From positions 443,035 to 507,034 of the forward strand of contig QANU01076285.1 in NCBI GenBank assembly GCA_003254905.1: 64,000 bases of DNA, given 5' to 3'. This document shows positions 60,656 to 64,000 of the stretch, in pieces. The first letter of the stretch is position 1. The number at the start of each line of letters is the position of its first letter. The stretch is from Nissolia schottii. Taxonomy: Eukaryota > Streptophyta > Magnoliopsida > Fabales > Fabaceae. The position numbers and the translations under genes are program-made. Under the pieces are notes generated by a model. That model did not search any database. It had not been told where the DNA came from and saw only the letters and a list, made by a program, of their open reading frames with translations.

Positions 60656-63274
60656 GAATTGTAATAAAAGAGTCTCAAATTTGACTCACTCTTATTTTTT
60701 TATGAAGCATTAATTAGATAGTACTAATGTATGGGGTCAAAAATAGAATCCAAAAATTGAATTCTCATTGGAGTTGCTCTTAATTCCTTTCTCATATAAT
60801 TATTGGAAAGAAAATTTAAACAAAATAAATTGATAGATTTCATTCACAGCTCCACCTCAAAAAAAAAATATTTTTAAATATCACACAACAATATAATTGG
60901 ATAGATTATATAGATTTAATCAACTTTTCATTTTAAAAAAATATAACCGAAATGTTCTTATATTATATTATTTCAACACGTCTTTTAAAAAATCTGAATC
61001 ATTTTATATTATTTTGGTTACTTTAATCATTAAATATCATTTTATGTAACCGAAATATTCATTTATGGTCGAACGCTCATGGTTACGCTATGTATCATTT
61101 CCTTTTCTGTCAATCTTCTGTTTATGTAATAATTGTAGATACACATGTAGATAAACTATGAAAAATAAATTAAATAAATAATTATAGAATAGTAAAATTA
61201 TTTGAATTTATAATAATATGTCACTAACAAAAAATCAATATCACGTATTGTCTTTCAAATCACTAATAAAAAACATCATTAAATAGCAAGATAATAATTA
61301 ATTTTAAATTTTATATTTAGTTTTATTAAATTGTGATTTTTTTGAAAGTATTTATTTGGTGGATTTATTAAACTAAAATTTCCTTAAAATATAACTAAAA
61401 TGAAGAATGAAGGTAGGTAAACAAAAATATTATTTGAAAATGATTTCTATCTCAAAATAATTGAAAATGGCTAGAAAATAATTGATATCTCAAAATAATT
61501 AAAAAAATTATATCAACCATGGAAATTAATTCCTATCTCAAACTCAGTAATTCTGATTTTTGATATAATTAAAATTAGTAATTTTTTCATTGTGATTAAT
61601 TGGTGTTTGAAGTATTTATAATTAAAAAAATAATTAGTAGTTATTTTTGTGATAGGATAAAAATTAGACATTATTTTAGTTGCAACTTATTGTTGGAAGT
61701 ATTTGTTTCAATTATTTGAGTATTTTTCTTTATTGTTATTGAATTAGTATTTGTGTTTTTATATGTATTATTTATTTTTAATTTTATTTTCATCATTGTT
61801 AAGAATTAAATTTAAGTAAAAATTACCTAGTAATGACACGTGGATTAGTATTTAATGCAAACGATATATGCAATAAGAGTATTTTAAGTTATTTGAAATG
61901 TATTTTCTGCCATGTCTCTATTAAATCAAACAAAATATAGATGCGAATAAGTGTATCTTCTACACTGTCACCAAATAGAATACAAGACTAACTTGTATAT
62001 ATCTATGTTTCAGTCTAAACGCAGCTAATAACACGAAATTGACATAAGACATGCTTGGGTATATAGCTCATCTCTTACCCCCTTTTTTTATTCACCAAAA
62101 CAAAAAACAGAGAGGAATGCATGTGTAAATCATTTTGCCTAGCCTCCTCCCACACTTCTTTCACTGATGGCGCCTTTTAGAACTCATGGAATGCTGATTG
62201 AGGGGGGAATTCTAAGTGAAGAAAATGACAGGTGAAAAAAGGAAAAACCCCTTGCATGTCACATTGGGATTCCTTCCTTTCGTACTTAATGCAAACAACG
62301 TTTCTTGTATTGTTGTGCTTAGTTTTCAATTTCTCATGATGTTTATGAGTTAGTTTTTTGAAATCCTTTTTTTGTGGTAGATAAAGAAAAAGGTTAGGGA
62401 GTCTTTAATTAATAGAGCAGGTGAACAACTACTAAAGCAACCAATGCTTTTTATGCAAGATACAAATCATCCGAATAAGTCAAAGTTTATCAACTTGAGC
62501 GGCGGTAACAACGCGTAGTTAGCTTTGTCACAGACTCACAGTTGTTAACCCCTACTTTTTTGTATTTCCCAGCCTGCATGTGCAGATGATATTCTTAAAT
62601 TTACTCTCATAACGCTAAGAGTATATTCTCAATTTGGTTTTAACATTTTTATTTTATATCAATTTAGTTCTTAAAAAATAATTTTAATATTAATATAGTC
62701 TTAATACTTTAAAATTAATATTAATTTAATTTGACTGTTATGTAAACAAAATTAATAAAATTTAATGATATTAAATTGGTGTCAAATTTTAAATTATTAA
62801 TTGTTTTAAGTATATAAATTTTTAAATATTATGACTAAATTATAGTAAAAAACTTTCATGATCAAATTAATGCTAAAATAAAAGTGTTAGGGCAAAATTA
62901 GTTATTTATTTTCACTTCTACTATTATTACACTAGTTACACTAGCATCTGCATCTCTATCTTCGTTGAGGACAAATATGGAATAGAAAATTTGAAATAGT
63001 GCTAACAAATATCAAAGAAATTGCTGAATCATAGGCTTAGTAATTACGTTAGAGAGATCAAATGAGGTGCTACCATGTGTTATATGAACAGAACAAACAT
63101 CCCACTAAACCTGCTTCTCCGTCTCTCCCAATTTGACTTTCACTTCACATGACCAATGCCAAAAAACAAAAACAAAAACTATGATTTTTCTGTTTTCTCA
63201 ACTGAGAACACCAAATTAAGAATTGTGAAAGAAAGGAAGGAAGGAAGGAAAGAAAGAAGCAAGAAAAGAAGGTT
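60656..63274. other. Intergenic region upstream of the fifth TBL gene
   Basis: Very AT-rich, no gene recognised. A weak fold-back stretch lies at about 62620-62905. Its two ends (CAATTTGGTTTTAACATTTT and, mirrored, AAAGTGTTAGGGCAAAATTA) are partly complementary, and it could be an old MITE. A GAAG/GAAA-rich leader (63226-63270) precedes the start codon. Confidence 0.5.
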
Positions 63275-64000
63275 ATGAACCCATTCAAAGACCAATTCTT
63301 GTCCCTCACAAAGGGAGTTCTTCCTTGGACTCTCCTTCCTATAGCTCTGCTTCACTTATACTTTTACCCTCTTCTACCCTTTTCTTCATCTTCAAAAACT
63401 GAGATATCATATTCAAGCTCAATCACCATCATCTCCCACTCTTCTGATTTTCCTCTTTCTGCTTCCTCACCTTCTTCTCCTCCTCCTTCTTCTTCAGGTA
63501 CAAATATGCATTATTTCATCTTGTTAAAATGCTAAAATTACATAAGGTTTCTTTATATTATATTAGCTTATTTTGGGGTTTAAAAATATAGTTTATAATT
63601 TTAAATTAGCTTATTTTAAAGTATTCAAACATTCTGAGTTAAATTCTAGTAATTAGCAAATTGGGTTGTGGGATATGTTGGTTTACTTAAATTCGTTGTT
63701 TTTTAATACAATATTAGCAAGGATTATAAATGAATAAATCTTCATACTCATCATCAAAGTTGGTAGCATTAATCAAGTTTGTATCTGAGTACCAAATTCG
63801 TTTCCAAAGTTAACACCCACCCATCAAATCCAAATTCGACAACAAGCTAGTTGATGTCAAGGATGAACTTGATGAACAATTGCTTACCTTTTGATGAATA
63901 TTTTCTATAGTTTAGAGATAAACTTGATACTACTCTTCACTGCAGAAAAGGAAAAGGCTTATGAGAAGAAGCCATGTGATTACTTCAATGGCAAATGGGT
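63275..64000 (+). CDS. TBL / AXY4-like polysaccharide O-acetyltransferase 5 (partial, runs off window)
   Basis: Exon 1 is 63275-63497 and exon 2 starts at 63946 (ACTGCAG|AAAAG), again with a phase-1 intron. It encodes MNPFKDQFLSLTKGVLPWTL, an anchor at about 15-36 (LPWTLLPIALLHLYFYPLLPF) and a Ser-rich stem. Then comes the first part of the PMR5N region, EKEKAYEKKPCDYFNGKWV, at the window edge. The GDS and DxxH motifs lie outside. The start lacks the MRS/MGS prefix of its sisters and begins directly at the shared NPFKDQ, because the only upstream ATG-like triplets are out of frame. Confidence 0.9.

Overview
The window is plant nuclear DNA. Its genes carry GT-AG introns and encode plant families (a sterol 4-alpha-methyl oxidase with three histidine boxes, eIF3g, plant STN1, a 14-exon nucleobase-ascorbate transporter, dirigent and TBL proteins). 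They sit in AT-rich intergenic DNA full of MITEs, SINEs and solo LTRs. The proteins look dicot, and I think a legume most likely, but that last step is inference from remembered protein similarity. One unresolved base (n at 17657) suggests a draft assembly.

Region 1-17.6 kb is a compact run of housekeeping genes, all on the minus strand: SMO2 (3' end outside the window), eIF3G, a broken genomic duplicate of the SMO2 3' end, STN1 (telomere CST complex) and NAT6. I could rebuild the exon chains of SMO2, eIF3G and NAT6 to the base. NAT6 gives an uninterrupted 533-residue frame over 14 exons. One intron of NAT6 carries a TRIM-like mini-retrotransposon.

Region 17.6-28.5 kb has no recognisable gene. 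It holds two copies of a tRNA-derived SINE, a 1.1-kb direct repeat in two copies about 3.5 kb apart (each containing a Tourist-like MITE), and a 267-bp repeat that flanks the second copy on both sides.

Region 28.5-64 kb is a dispersed array of five TBL (trichome birefringence-like / AXY4-like) wall-polysaccharide O-acetyltransferase genes in the order + - + + +. All share one two-exon structure: a short, variable Golgi-anchor exon, a phase-1 intron, and a conserved catalytic exon. The fifth runs off the right edge. Between them lie an intronless dirigent gene, a monosaccharide-transporter pseudogene fragment, dead Ty3/gypsy pol remnants, and two further copies of the SINE.

The most unusual signal is a set of three ~1.42-1.45-kb solo LTRs. 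Two are clearly one family and the third shares the architecture. Each carries a cluster of a reiterated short palindrome directly upstream of its TATA box: CCGCTNAGCGG in two of them and AACTCTCGAGAGTT in the third. I saw no CRISPR array, operon or other prokaryote-type system.
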